Origin: Ichthyophis bannanicus
Lineage: Eukaryota > Chordata > Amphibia > Gymnophiona > Ichthyophiidae
Reading direction: 5' to 3'
Assembly (NCBI GenBank): GCA_033557465.1
Contig: CM066043.1
Location: 82,614,662-82,678,661 of the forward strand
Length of the DNA stretch: 64,000 nucleotides
This document shows positions 30,384-42,639 of the stretch, piece by piece. The first letter of the stretch is position 1; every line of letters begins with the position of its first letter. The translations under genes were made by a program, and so were the position numbers. Under the pieces are notes generated by a model. It was not told where the DNA came from, did not search any database, and saw only the letters and a program-made list of their open reading frames with translations.

Positions 30384-31061
30384 TCAGTGAAAGGGACCCC
30401 AAGTTGGGGTGCAAGAGAGAGAGCCCCCCTCCTGAGACAGGAGCCCTTGGGAGCTCCCCAATGGGATGGGAATCTCCACTGTCAGCTGGAGGAGTAGCGG
30501 GAACCACGGCTGCATGGCCATCGAGGGGCTATCAGAATCAGGATGAACTTGTCGCAGAGGATCCTGAATAGTGTTCTGGCAAATTAGTGGAGTGGGTGGG
30601 CAGGCGTACATGAGACCTTCCGACCACAAAATGAGAAACGTGTCTGCTGCCACCTGGGAGCAGTAGTGGGGCAATTGGTAGTTGTCTGGGCTGGCAAAAA
30701 GGTCTACCCATGGTTTCCCCCAGAGATGAAAATGCCGGTTGGCCACTCTGGGGTCCAGCTGCCACTCGTGCGACTGGAGGACCCTGCTCAATCTGTCCAC
30801 CAGTGAGTTGTTCTGGCCTGGCAGGTATACTGCCCATAGGAGTATGCCCTTCTGGATTGCGTATGAGTAGAGTACCACCGCCTTGTGGCAGAGGGTGTGA
30901 GACCCCTTGCCTCCCTGCTTGTTCACACAGAACATTGCAACCTGGTTGTCCATTTGGATCAACACCGGCTGGTGCTGCAGGCGGTGGCAAAAAGCTTGAA
31001 GGGCTAGATATATCGCCCGCAGTTCCAGGAGGTTGATCTGCTGATTGCTCTCATCCTGCAA
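30384..31061 (-). pseudogene. DIRS RNase H (piece A)
   Basis: 225-codon frame with INLLELRAIYLALQAF (catalytic-type Glu), PVLIQMDNQVAMFCVN (Asp), LLWAVYLPGQNNSLVDRLSR and HEWQLDPRV, then WVDLFASPDN. These are the RNase H and connecting motifs of DIRS pol. The last part continues in another frame to recombinase. Confidence 0.78.
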
Positions 31062-32130
31062 CCAGCTGCCCTGGGTGTGGAATTCTTTGCAGTGGGCTCC
31101 CCATCCAAGCAGGGAGGCGTTTTGAGTGAGAACCCTTAAGGAGCTTGGAAGGGCATCCCTGCCTCAAGGCACTGTAGGTTTTGCCACCAGGTCAGAGATT
31201 CCACCAACTGGCAGGTCACTGAAACTCTGTCCTGGAGATAGCATGTGGCCTGTGTCCACTGGTCCCGAAGGAACCACTATGTGGCCCTCATATAAAGGTG
31301 AGCATCTGGGGTGACATGGACCGTGGAGGCCATGTGCCCGAGTAGGTGCAGCAGGAGCCGAGCTGACACTGAGGAACAGTGTTGTATGTTTAGGGCCAGC
31401 GTCCTGAGATGGCTGGCTGAGTCCCCAGAGAAGAAGGCCTTTGCCTGGATGGTGTCTAGTTTTGCCCCTGTGAACTCTAGACACTGTGTCAAAAGGAGGT
31501 GGGATTTGGGGTAGTTTTATTACAAACCCCAAATGCAGCAGGACCTGGAGGGTGTGAACGTTTGCCTGCTGTACTTCTGTAGTTGTGCCTCCCTTTATGA
31601 GCCAATCATCCAGGTAGGAGAAGACAAAGACCCCCTGGAGATGGAAGAAGGCGGCCACAACTGCCAGGCACTTGGTGAAGACCTTTTGGTGGAAGCCAAG
31701 TCGAAGGGTAGCACCCTGTACTGGTTGTGGCTGCCCCTTACAATGAACCGCAGGTACTGCGTTGGTTGGCATTAATGAGGATATGGGTATAAGCATCCTT
31801 TAGATCCAAGCAGCTTAGCCAATCTTCCTGATGGAGGTAAGGCAGCAATGTTCCAAGGGAGAGCATCTTGAACTTCTCCCTCACCAGGAATTTGTTCAGG
31901 TTGCGCAGGTCGAGGATGGGCCTTAGGACCCCTGTTCTTTTTGGTATGAGGAAGTATCTGGAGTAGAACCCCTTGCCCCTGAGATGGTGAGGAACTGGTC
32001 CTACCGCTTTCTCCTCATGAAGACCTGCGAGTAGAAGGTCCCAGTGAAGGGGAGCCTGGGGGGCTCTTCTGGGAAGAAAGGAGGAGGTAGCCCTCCTTGA
32101 CCACCTAGAGTGTGCAAGAGTCAGTAGTGA
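31062..32130 (-). pseudogene. DIRS reverse transcriptase (piece A)
   Basis: Frame 31796-31164 has RLGFHQKVFTKCLAVVAAFF and FVFSYLDDWLIKGGT, with the YLDD catalytic box intact near 31610. Upstream, in other frames, bases 31940-31830 encode the PKAHPRPAQPEQIPGEGEV and DALPWN region that precedes it. Frameshifts between these parts. Confidence 0.72.
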
Positions 32131-32399
32131 TGCCTAGCCACCTTTGGACATAATAAATGAGATGTCATCCTCCTGTGGGCTGCTGACCTCCTTGGGGTGG
32201 AGAGGCTATGCCCAAGGAATCAAAAGGTCCCCCCTGGCTGGGCTGGGACCGACACCTGGGGCTTGGGAGCCTTTCTGCATACAAGAACCTTGGCCATGTC
32301 CCTTGGCCTGCTGACCCTGTTGGGGAGCCGGGGAGGACTAAAGAGGTAGGTCGTTTCTGTAAGCAGCCCCTTTCCTCAGGTAGAAAGGCTTTTTACCTG

Positions 32400-34178
32400 A
32401 GCCCTTCCATTAGGGAAGGGCAGCAGTACTTTTAGAGAGCCTGGTCCTCATGAACTCAGTCTCCAGCTCGGCGGCCTTGTCGGTCATAGGTTTGCCAAAC
32501 AGATTCTCTCCTTGGCATGGGACATCGACCAATTTGTCCTGAACCCATTGTTTGAGGTTGGACGACTGTAGCCAAGCCTGCCGCCGGGCACCAATGCCCA
32601 CTGACGCAACTTGAGCTGCAAACTCGAAGCCCGAGACATAAATGTGGAGCACTCACAATGGTCTTGGTCAGGTTCTTGAACCGCTGCAGGGATTCCTCAG
32701 AAAGGCCAATTGAGAACCTGGCGAATTCCTTCACCGGGTCTCTCAGGTACATGCCCATGTACAGCTGGTAGGCCTGGATCCGGCCGATGAGCATCGAGCC
32801 CTGATAGCACTTTCTGCCGAGGGCATCTAGGGTGTGTGCCTCCCTACTGGGAGGCACAGAGGAGTGAATCTTCTGACTCTTCAGCCAATGCATGGCCGAC
32901 TCCACCACTATGGAGTTGTGCAGCAACTGTGCCTTCTGGAATCCCAGGCTCCGGTGGACTCGGTACATTGAGTCAAGCTGCTTGCTCACCACTGGCACTG
33001 ATGCCGGTGTCTCCCATATACGAGGCATTAGCTATTCCAGGATAGGTGGGATGGGCACCATAAGAGATTCCCTTGTGGGGGCCTCATATTAACAGATTTC
33101 TAGCTCCTCCATCCAAGGGTCGTCCTCTGATTCCTTCGAGAATGCTAGGGCCTTGGACATGTCCCTGATGAAGTCGAGGAATGCCATGTCCTTGGGCAGG
33201 GACAGAAGCCAGGGCTTTGAGGGAGGGGAGTCCGAAGGGACATCGCAGTGGGGACGGGTGTCCGGTGACCCCTTGTCCTCCATCTCCCACTCAGAATAGT
33301 CCATCGAGGACTCAAGGGAGGGATGGCTCGTGAGCTCCATGCTTGAACCCTGCCTGTGGCTCTCAGAAGCCCCATGGCTGGCACTGAGTGCACTATTCAG
33401 GGAAGATCGCAGTCCCATGGAGTGGGATCCAGATCGAGACCTTGGCCAAGGATGAAATCAAGGCCGAAGGGTCTTGTGGATAGGCTCGGCCTCCAGGGAC
33501 GTCTTCGTCATCAAGGACCCAGTAGTCTGGGCGGAGGAACCGGTGGTACCGGACAACAGTGCCCACTGCTGGTCCATGAAGGCAGACAAGCTTCGCTCCA
33601 GGGCCGCCATTCTGGACTCGAGTCCAGAAGGCTCCGCAACCATTGGCATGGGCACCAAAGGAATCGGGCCTGAAGCCAGTTCCCCCAAGGGGGAGTCCTC
33701 GACGAGGATAGTGTCTGGTGACTGAGGCCGGTCTGCGGTCAAGTCCTTTCGGGGGACCTTCGCAGGTTGCTCCCTCTCCGATCCCTTAGACAAGCATCGA
33801 GGACTGCGGGTCCTAACTCAGGGCTTACCTGGCCTGTTGGAGCCATCCAGGGATGCCACCTTCGAGGTCTTCTTGAGTTCCCTTGAAGAGATCCTCTTTC
33901 TGAAGAGCCATAGCGTCAATCAGGATCCATAAGGCTACCCCAAGATTCTGTGGCTTCAGAGGAGGCCTTGACCTTCGGAGGTACTGGGGACTCCGGGAAG
34001 AGCTTATCGTGCTGCTGCTGGTGGTTCTTGAGGACCTTAGTGGACATCCTTTTACAGGGGCCGCATGCCGTGGGGGTCATGGTCCGGCCCCAGGAGGCGA
34101 AGGCAGCAGTTGTGTGTGTCGGTCAGGGACGTTATTTTGGCACACCAATCACACTTTTTAAAGCCACTGGAAGCCATG
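32400..34178 (-). pseudogene. DIRS gag-like protein (piece A)
   Basis: Starts at about 34178 with MASSGFKKCDWCAK, a Cys-rich N-terminus. Later frames: 33793-33458 (LESRMAALERSLSAFMDQQW), 33418-33089 (YSEWEMEDKGSPD, PKDMAFLDFIRDMSKALAF) and 33028-32456 (LDSMYRVHRSLGFQKAQLLH, LDALGRKCYQGSMLIGRI). Similar segments occur in the second DIRS copy (52548-52231: LDTMYKVPPSPGFQKTQLPH). Gag would package element RNA. Several frameshifts. Confidence 0.7.
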
Positions 34179-34229
34179 GGGGGAAAAAAGTACCCCAGCG
34201 AAGTCGAAGACCCATGGTGCTATCCAGAT

Positions 34230-34860
34230 GGGAAAAAAATGTATGAAGGCACCAAAAGGAGTAAAAAACTAAGAACCAGAGACTCGATGCCAGGGCAGCA
34301 AGTTCGGGTGGCGGGAAGAGTACGATGTACTACCGGAGAAGCGGTCTTTGAGAGTTTCTTCTTCTTGCACTCCACCTCTTGGTATTTCCGCTCAGAGAAA
34401 TCGCAGCTGCTGGACTCCAAAGAGGCTCAAACTTCGCAGAGCACTGAGATATCGGAGGGGGCCCTGAAGCGTGTTGTCACCAGAGACTCAGACGCGGAGT
34501 CAGACTTCTGAAAAGTTTTTTCCTGCTGCTGATAACAGCTCTTTAGGGCCCTTGATGTCATGGTTCTACAAAGTTCGCAGTCGGAGTCATTATGCTCCAG
34601 GTTGAGGCACTGGAGGCAGCAGTCTTGCGGGTTGGTGAGAGACATCATTTTGCCACACTGGTCGCATTTCTTAAAGCCACTGGAGGCCATCAGAAAAAGG
34701 GAGTCACTACCACCCGGCAGGGGTCTGAGGCCTTTGGCTGCAAAAGGATGCGAGCGCCGTTTGAGGGACACCTCGATGAAAAAAGAGAAAATGAATGAAC
34801 GAACCCCAGGAGCAATGCCGAGGTGAACTGGCTCGGGGAGTGAAGGAACCGGTACACAAA
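34230..34860 (-). pseudogene. Second DIRS gag N-terminus (piece C)
   Basis: From ATG 34690: MASSGFKKCDQCGKMMSLTN, then CCLQCLNLEHNDSDCELC, a Cys/His-rich module like the one at 34178. The same gag start therefore occurs twice about 510 bases apart in the same orientation. Piece C lacks the rest of gag. Confidence 0.7.
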
Positions 34861-34865
34861 CCTGA

Positions 34866-35435
34866 CAAAACTTAACAAACCATGACTATCTACATGTTCA
34901 GTAATTTTCTTCTTTATAATGGTCTCTACCATTTTGCCTGGCACTGATGTCAGCTTCACCAGTCTGTAGTTTCTTGGATTACCCCTAGAGCCCTTTTTAA
35001 AAATTGGCATTATGTTGGCCACTCTCCATTCTTCAGGTACTATAGATAATTTTAATGATAGTTTACAATTACCTATAATAGGTCTGCAATTTCATTTAGC
35101 ACCCTAGATGCATACCATTCAGTGCAGGTGATTTGCAACTTTTTAGTTTAGCAAATTGCTGTATTGCATCTTCCAGGTTTATTGAGATTTGTTTTAATTC
35201 CTCCGATACATCAACTTTAAAAATCATTTCTGGCATGACTAACTTCCCTACATCTTTTTGATTAAAGACTGAAGCAAAGAATTCATTCAGTTTCTCTGCT
35301 ATAACCTTGCTCTCCTTTAGTGCCTTTTCTACCCCTCTATCATCTAATGGTCTAACTGCCTCTCTCATAGCTTTTTTCCTATGAATGTACTTGAAAAAGT
35401 TTTTATTATGGGGGTCATTCCAGAATATGAATAAG
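34866..35435 (-). mobile_element. CR1-like LINE RT fragment
   Basis: Minus strand frames 35368-35096 (EFFASVFNQKDVGKLVMPEM, LKSCKSPALNGM) and 35022 down to about 34866 (MANIMPIFKKGSRGNPRNYR and LVKLTSVPGKMVETII) are the linker and first RT blocks of a CR1-type ORF2. Both ends are truncated; the left end abuts DIRS piece C. Confidence 0.8.
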
Positions 35436-36435
35436 CCCTTTGGATGTGTGGTATAATTGTTTTTCTAGCGAAAATGTCTATGACTGTTTTCTGAAACCCC
35501 ATAGCCCTGAACATACACAGCGCTAGCACAGGGATTTCAGAATGTGGGTGGGAGGGGGCAGGACGGGGACATGATCAGCAGCGGAAACATACAATGTGCA
35601 TTCAGGGAAGGCCCATGTACAGTACATACAGTGTGTTTCCTGTGGATGTCAATGTTATACCAGCGGAAACGTGGAATAAGCCCAGTATTTAGAAACCTTT
35701 CTGCTCTGCTCTGCAATGTGACCATAGAAATGAATTGCTTTGACAATGATGTTTTGAACCAGTGTGTCTGCAGTCTGGAAGACCACAAGATGCAGTTGTA
35801 AAGAGCAGCATACAGAGGTGAGGGAAAACACGAAATATGCAGAGGTGCAATGGTGATTATTCCAACTATGCAGAAGATTTCTGTGTGAATTAGAGGAGAT
35901 GAGCTATGACACCCTAACAATTTCTGTCTTCCGAGAAGTGGGACTGTTGATGTAGGGGTTTGTATGTGGGTGAGTATAGGATGGATGCATGTGTGGGTGA
36001 GAAACACAGATCAGATTAGTAGTCCTGGGATCCATGCTAGTATGTTATACCAGCTGTTTTCTAGAGGTGCAGGGCATCTTTTCTGCAGATGTATGTTTTG
36101 TGTGACTGCAAATGAGAGTGTGTGTGGTTAGAGGGACGCATGGTGGGGTACATCAATGCCTGGCCAGTACCTGGTCCTTAGGGATGTCTGCGGCATGGCC
36201 AAGTGCCAGTGTGATCGGTTAGGATACATCAGAAAGGGTCTTTTCAACTAAATGTCAAAGCATATCCCTATCAATGATAAGGGACACTCAGAATGAGTGC
36301 ATGCAACAAGGCACATAGCCCCAGCAACAGTCTCACAAATGTGTATATTTGTATAGGCAGCTGCTGATGCTCTTGAGCATCGAGTAGTGCTGTTTGCACT
36401 GGTGCATGTACTCAATCTGAGGGACCCTCATTATT
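35436..36435. other. Unassigned DNA
   Basis: No clear gene or element. A short frame at 36360-36435 (DALEHRVVLFALVHVLNLR in one frame) may be a remnant of something coding, but I cannot identify it. Confidence 0.4.
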
Positions 36436-37390
36436 GCCGAGCTAACCACCAAGGAAGAAGTCCGATACCTAGGGATCACCCTAGACCAACATTTGACAAT
36501 GGAGCCACACATAAACAACATTACCAAAACAATATACCTAAAATTACGGACCCTTTGTCATCTATGCCCCCTACTTGAAGATGCTGACTTCTGTACAGTA
36601 TTCCAAGCTTTGATTACCTCACATTTTGATTATGCAAATATCATTCTCCATGGTCTCCCAGATTATGCAATACACCCCATTCAAATGGCTATGAATACGG
36701 TAGCACGAACACTGGTTGAAGCCTCAATATATGAACATTTCAGTCCCATCTTAAGACACCTACACTGGCTCCCCATTGTTAGCCGCCTCAAGTATAAGGC
36801 TCTTTTCATAACATTTAAAACACTACACAACCTCTCTGCTCATGCTCTTAATGATATTCTACAATGGACACCGGACAACAGAGTAAGAAGATCTACCATG
36901 GCAAACAGTCTCTCAGTCCCTTCTATAACTAGAAAACGTTCCCAGTTGGCGAATACCCGAGCATTCAAATTATATGCATCACCTCTCTGGAACTCTCCCT
37001 CCCCACCCCCAATCCATGCCATCTCTGACTTAGCTACTTTCAGAAAACTTCTAAAGACACACCTGTTTCAACTATATTATGAACATGTAACATAGAACGT
37101 TGCACTTCACCAAATCCCACAGCCAGACCCTTAAACCAGCCTATGAAGCTCAGGGTATATAAGGAACCTAACACTATAATGTATATAGTTTCCCTATTAC
37201 GACCAAGTTACTCCCCACCTAATTTATAAATTGTTATATTTTAACCTCTGATGTTGTTGTTATTTAGACCTTTTCAATATAATTTGTTGTTGTTCTCCAA
37301 ACTTGTTCTATGTAATTTCCGTTGTTGTTCTCTGTAAACTGCACTGAATTCTAAATAGTGCAGAATATAAAACGAAATACATAAATATTC
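36436..37390 (+). pseudogene. L2-like LINE RT C-terminal part and 3' end
   Basis: The frame 36493-37095, with codons just before it in another frame, gives VRYLGITLDQHLTMEPHINN, FQALITSHFDYANIILHGLP, LRHLHWLPIVSRLKYKALF and FRKLLKTHLF, the end of an L2-like ORF2. The 3' end at 37328-37385 is a decayed CTGTAAACTGCACTGA..ATATAAAACG tail. It may be the last part of the plus-strand copy at 25595-26476, but about 130 codons around the YADD box would be missing, so a separate copy is equally possible. Confidence 0.75.
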
Positions 37391-38360
37391 TCTGACATTT
37401 AGCTGTAGAGGACCATGTCTGATTTCTTCTGGTCCATACATAGCATTGTATAAACTATGACCAATGCAAGCACAACTAAAATGTTCTACTGCCATGTGTG
37501 TCGTGCTGCAAGGTATGTCAGGACAATCATCTCACTGACTACTTGCTGTTGTAACATCTCTGAGTGCACAGAGATCACTTTGTAGTGTTCTGGCCATGCA
37601 AAGGACTAGCTTATATGGTCTGTTTTTGCATCAACACATCTGTATCGTCCATTTTCATGGGTAGTTTATATGAGCACCACACGGTCAGTGTGAGAGGCAG
37701 CCTTGGGGATGCACATTTTAATTGAGGTGGTGTGACCGCATGGAGATGGGCAGCAGCAGATCCGTACATCTTTTCGGAATTCACCGAGGGCAGGGACATC
37801 CAGGCTGCTTGCTGCATGCGACATCTTTGTCCCCGATTCCAGGCCCATGGGCATGGCTGGATGCATGCATGCATGTGGAATCAGGGTCAAACAGGGCCCG
37901 TTTTTGATTTAGACGTGTCTGCGGGCTGAACGTGGATGCTATGGAATTGTCTCTATGAGTTTTTGCTTCCACAGCAAGCTTTTTTTCAAATTCTCTCTTT
38001 GCCACCTAACTTGCCTGCGTTTATATTTCCTGTTTTCATTATCTGGCTCCTTTTTCCATTTTCTGAAAGATGTTGACCTCACCTTTAAACCATCCCTTTG
38101 CTAACTGTCCATGAAGTCCAACCGACTAATCCCTCAGTGGTTGATGTGCTGAAATCCAAAAGCAAATAGAATATTTTCTCTTATATAGAGGAACTGTGAG
38201 TCTGAATTAGTAGGGAAGAATGCTTTAGGTATATTAGGTGTTATTTCCTTATGCCTTCTAGGCTAAAAGAAATATCTCTAGCATCTTTCTTTACTTTAGA
38301 ATTTTGTGATGTTTTCTCTCTTTTCACCTGAAAAGCGACTGAAATGAGCATGAAGAATAA
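37391..38360. other. Unassigned DNA
   Basis: Small open frames on both strands without recognisable motifs; a short GCAT repeat at 37862-37876. Possibly an old DNA transposon, not shown. Confidence 0.4.
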
Positions 38361-38465
38361 AAACATAAGAAGTGTGACACTGGGTCGGAGCAAAGATCCA
38401 TCAGGGTCAGCATGCAGTCCATGTCACGAGTACAGAGCATAAACCCAAGAGGGTCGCTGACGTCT
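38361..38465 (-). mobile_element. CR1 3' end fragment
   Basis: Begins AACATAAGAAGTGTGACACTGGGTC, the complement of the CR1 GACCCAGT..TTCTTATGTT end. Diverged and very short. Confidence 0.55.
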
Positions 38466-39704
38466 GATTGCAGCACGCGAGTCCACAGCTGTCTCCTGAC
38501 TAAGGTTATGCAAATCCCTATATACAGTAACGCCACTGAAGAGTGTCATAGGAACATTCAGTAATATCATAATGCAGGAATGTCGCTGGATGGGAGTGCC
38601 ATGATATATATAGTCAGAAAAACTCTAACAAAAAAAACAAGTAATGGAAGGGTTCAGAAGATCAGCTCTTCTCTTCAGACCACTTTGAGCTTTGAGCATT
38701 TGCAGACCCCGAGAACCACAGAACCTGTTTTTATTGCCCAGCAGAGAGTACCCCTGATGAGCATGTATGTAGGCACATGTGGTTCGAGGGAGCTATAGCC
38801 TATACTCTTCGATTGAGGATTATCATAGCAGTAGCTGACCTAGAAAGGAAGATGATTAAAAGTGAAGAAAGAAAAAGAATCCAAAATACTTGCAATGGAA
38901 GGCTCATGGGGTGCCAGAGCCCCAGCAGAGGTCAGGCCCAATTAACCTATAAGCCCAAAGGAGCAAGAGGAAACCGGCTAAACCAGAGATGAGACAAGCA
39001 ACAAAAGGGCATTTAGAAATCATCATGGAGATTATGAAGACAGCTAAAGTGATATTATCAATAGGACCCACAAGGCCTATTTTGAACCTTTTAAAATGAA
39101 GCAGACTCAGCAGATGGCTCTATAATACTGGCACAGGGACAGAGACTGTTGCCACTAGGATGCCAATTCAGATCCACTAATTGAAAGTTGCTTCTGTAGG
39201 ACTGTTCTTCTGCAGCTGTTGTGAGCCAGCGCTTTGGTTAATCTTTATGTAAATGTCTTCTCTTTCTAAAACTACGGTATGTTATTATATTGGATGGGGG
39301 AGGAGGCGAGTCTGTTTTATTTTTGTGTTTGTCTTAAATTATTATTCTAGTATGATTTCATTGTGCTGTACTTTGAACTATTAGCGGTTTATAATAATAA
39401 AAGATCAGATTTTCAGCTAATGTAGAGATCATACTGAGTTAAGTGCTACTAAAGGCACTTAGCTTAGTAAGTATATTCAGAGGCAATATCCATATACTGT
39501 AGGAGGTGGCCCTGAATATATGGATAGAGTGGTCACAGTGCTGGCACTGCTTGAAAAACCAACAATGAAATGTAAATGCCACCAACATCATGTCATGCCC
39601 AGAGTAGAATGTCTTTTAGAATATTAGCCCAGAGGTTACATGCGTATAAGTATAAGCGGTGACAAGAACATGCATACTTTTACATAACTTGCATGTAGGC
39701 ATGT
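38466..39704. other. Unassigned DNA
   Basis: I see no frame, tail or repeat that I can support here. Confidence 0.45.
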
Positions 39705-40082
39705 TATTTATTTGTTTTATTCATTTAATTTATTGCTTTTATATACCGCACTCTTTAAAATCAGTGCGGTTTACAGATAGCAGTTTTGTGCAGAACAAGG
39801 GAACTGTTACGCACTTACATTGAACGGGTGATACAACTTGGTTTTCAACTGGGGAAATTATCTACAACTATCTACAATATAAACATGAGTTGACTGTCTA
39901 AACAAGAGTTGTCTGTAATTTACAATTGTCTAGCAGGATGTATGGTGGGTCAATGTGAGTTGCTGGGTTGTGAGTAGTGAGTGAATTTGAGTTGCTGGGT
40001 TGTGAGTAGTGTAGAAGAAAGAGGTGGTGCTTTAGGGCTTTTCTGAATGTTCTGGGTGGAGTTTGTGCAGAGGGTGGGTGGT
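39705..40082 (-). mobile_element. L2-like LINE, only the 3' end
   Basis: Tail with TATATACCGCACTCT and CAGTGCGGTTTACA as in the copy at 6501, then 3' UTR and a few codons of the ORF end (GGTGCTTTAGGGCTTTTCTG at 40026). It contains a direct repeat of about 25 bp (near 39955 and 39988). Confidence 0.8.
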
Positions 40083-40645
40083 GTCATGATTTATGCATGT
40101 GTCTTATAAAATATGCATGAGCATTTACACCTGCTGCTAATTTAATTTAATTTAAACATTTATAAATGTCATACCCTACCAAAGGCATCCAAGTGGCGAA
40201 CTGCTACAGTAATATTATTGAACAGTAAATCATCATGATACAGACTATACAAATTTAAAAAACTCAACATCTTATAATACAATATGCAAATTAAAACATC
40301 AAAACAGGCTCCTCCTCTTTCTCACAGAAAAGCTACATAACTGCTAGCATAATAAGCTATCCATCAAACACAAAAATGCCATGTCTTCAGCAACTGATTT
40401 CAGAAATGAGGTATGGTTCCAGAAAGTGTCCTTAGCATCCATCTAGCCATAATTTCTTCTGATGCATCCCTAGTACTTTAGCAAGAAACATAGGTGCCTA
40501 TGTGTCCTTATAAAGTAGGCTCGAAATAAGTGTCTACTTGGACTTCACACATAGGCAACCTTTTACAAATCTACCTTCTATGGAAGGAATTTAATAAAGT
40601 CATTTCCGTGTGTTTGTGGCCTTATACATGTGTAGACTTGCTCTT
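40083..40645. other. Mixed non-coding repeats
   Basis: Short segments (TTATAAAATATGCATG at 40105; CCTTATAAAGTAGGC at 40508) recall the MITE family at 54092. A TAAATTAAATTAAA-like LINE or SINE tail (minus) appears near 40139. Not resolved further. Confidence 0.35.
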
Positions 40646-40746
40646 ATCAAATTGTTGTTGTTGTTAAGTGCCGTCGAGTCAGAGTCGACTCATGGCGACC
40701 CTCTGGATAGCTATCCTAAATTGTGTTCGGTCTTCAGTCAGGCGGC

Positions 40747-42639
40747 TCATTGTTGACAGACTGAACCCGTAGCAGCTGTTATTGTATCGATCCATCTCAT
40801 TGCTGGCCTTCCTCTTTTGCGTTGACCTTCTATCTTGCCAAGCATGATGTCTTTCTCTAATGATCTCTCTCTCCGCATGATGTGTCCAAAGTATGAAAGT
40901 CGAAGTCTTGTCATCTGAGCTTCTAAAGAAAGCTTAGGTTTGATCTCCACTAGTACAGACTGGTTTGTTCTTCGGGCAGTCCATGGTATACACAGTATTC
41001 GCCGCCAGCACCATAATTCAAAGGCATCAATTTTCTTCCTGTCTATCTTTTTCACTGTCCAGCTTTCACATCCATATGATGTTATTGAAAATACCATGGC
41101 TTGAACAAGTCGAATCTTTGTATGGAGAGAGACATCTCTGCTCTTCAGAATCTTATCTAGGTCTTTCATAGCCATACTGCCAAGAGCAATGCGTCGTCTG
41201 ATTTCTTGACTGCTTGTTGCTTCTTTATTGATAGTTGATCCAAGTAGGTTAAAGTTATTCACGATTTCAATTTCTTCTCCTTCGACGATGAACCTGTTGA
41301 TTATGCCAGTTGTCATGATCTTTGTCTTCTTTACATTAAGGTGCAGGCCCATTTTGAGACTATGTTCTTTGATTGTGAGAAGCAAATGTTTCAGATCATC
41401 TTCACTTTCCGCCAGTAATGTGGTATCATCAGCATAGCGAAGGTTGTTGATGAGTCTTCCACCAATCTTCACACCTCTGTTGTCTTCATACAATCCTGCT
41501 TCTCTGATGATTTGTTCTGCATATAAATTAAACAGGTAGGGGGAAAGTATGCAGCCTTGTCTTACACCTTTGCTTATTTTAAACCATTCTGTTTCTCCTT
41601 GTTCCGTTCAAACTGTTGCTTCTTGATCAATGTACAGATTGTGCAAGAGAACGATCAGGTGTTCTGGTATACCCATGCTTCTTAATGTGGCCCAGAGTTG
41701 TCCTGCACATCTTGGATTGTATGTGAGCAGCAAATTCTTACACAGTCAAAAGCTTTGCTATAGTCGATAAAGCACAAATAGATATCCTTTTGGTATTCTT
41801 TAGTCTTTTCAAGGATCCATCTCACATCCGCAATGATGTCTCTCGTTCCTCGTCCTTTTCTGAACCCTGCTTGCACTTCAGGTAGTTCTTGTTCCAGGTA
41901 TGATTGTAGTCTCTTTTGAATAATCTTCAGTAGAATCTTGCTGGCATGTGGGATCAGAGTGATTGTGCGATAATTTTCACAGTCAGTTGGATCACTTTTC
42001 TTTAGTATTGGTATAAACACAGATCTTTTCCAGTCAGTTGGCCATGATGCTGTCTTCCATATTTCTTGGCAGAGCCTTGTAAGTACGGTAACAGCTGCAT
42101 CAGATTGCTGTAATACTTCTATGGGAATGCAATCAATGCCTGGTGCTTTGTTCTTTGATAAGGCTTTCAATGCTGCTTCAACTTCTTCTTTCATCACCAA
42201 TGGTTCCAGATCATAAGGTACAGGTTGAAACGGCTGTTGGTCCACTTGATCTTTATCATATAAAAACTCTGTATATTCCTTCCATCTTTTCTTGATCTTC
42301 TCAGCATCATTCAACATAGAACCTTGAGCATCTTGTAACATTCCAATTCGAGGCTGGAACTTTTTCTTTAACTCTCATAGCTTTAGGAAAGCTGATCTTG
42401 TTCTTCCTCTAATAGTTTCTGCTTCTATTTCTTTGCATGCGTCATTGTAGTACTTTTCCTTGCCCTGTCTTGCTGCACGTTGGAAATCTCTGTTGAGTTC
42501 TGTGATTGTCTTTCTTTCTTTCTCCTCTGGCTTTAGCTTCTCTGCGTTTCTGGGCAATTTTCAGAGTTTCTTCCGTCATCCATTTTGGCCATTTTTTCTT
42601 TTTTACCTTTTGTAGAGACTTCTCGCTTTCTTCCAACAC
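40747..42639 (-). pseudogene. BovB-like reverse transcriptase, broken
   Basis: Frame 42639-42375 covers the basic linker, 42341-41682 the first RT blocks up to LCFIDYSKAFDC, and 41493-40747 the YADD box (NLRYADDTTLL) to KRGRPAMRW. The break between the last two is partly due to the patch at 41698-41739, which replaces about ten bases after the catalytic FDCV and shifts the frame. The part between 41682 and 41493 has further frame changes. Catalytic motifs survive, but the frame does not. Confidence 0.85.
41698..41739. other. 42-nt patch identical to L2 copy at 46058-46099
   Basis: In the other BovB copies this position carries CATGGTTTACACAGTC-type sequence. Here 42 bases match 46058-46099 exactly, in the same orientation, while the flanks are normal BovB on both sides. 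It looks like a templated insertion with short microhomology at the edges. Confidence 0.75.

Larger units (their letters stand above)
26477..34865 (-). mobile_element. Composite of partial DIRS retrotransposons
   Basis: Minus-strand order, reading from the right: gag N-terminus (piece C, 34860-34230), gag, RT, RNase H and start of a tyrosine recombinase (piece A, 34230-29820), then RT, RNase H, full recombinase, internal complementary region and terminal repeat (piece B, 29815-26477). All pieces have the same orientation and are joined head to tail. The right inverted terminal repeat is missing; a CR1 fragment begins at 34866. All frames are broken. It differs from LTR elements in using a tyrosine recombinase rather than a DDE integrase. 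Confidence 0.8.

Noticed and set aside
35436..38360. Possible Harbinger-type DNA transposon around the L2 fragment
   Set aside because: Some short frames look coding (36360-36435, 37781-38005 minus), but no nuclease or Myb-like motif could be confirmed.
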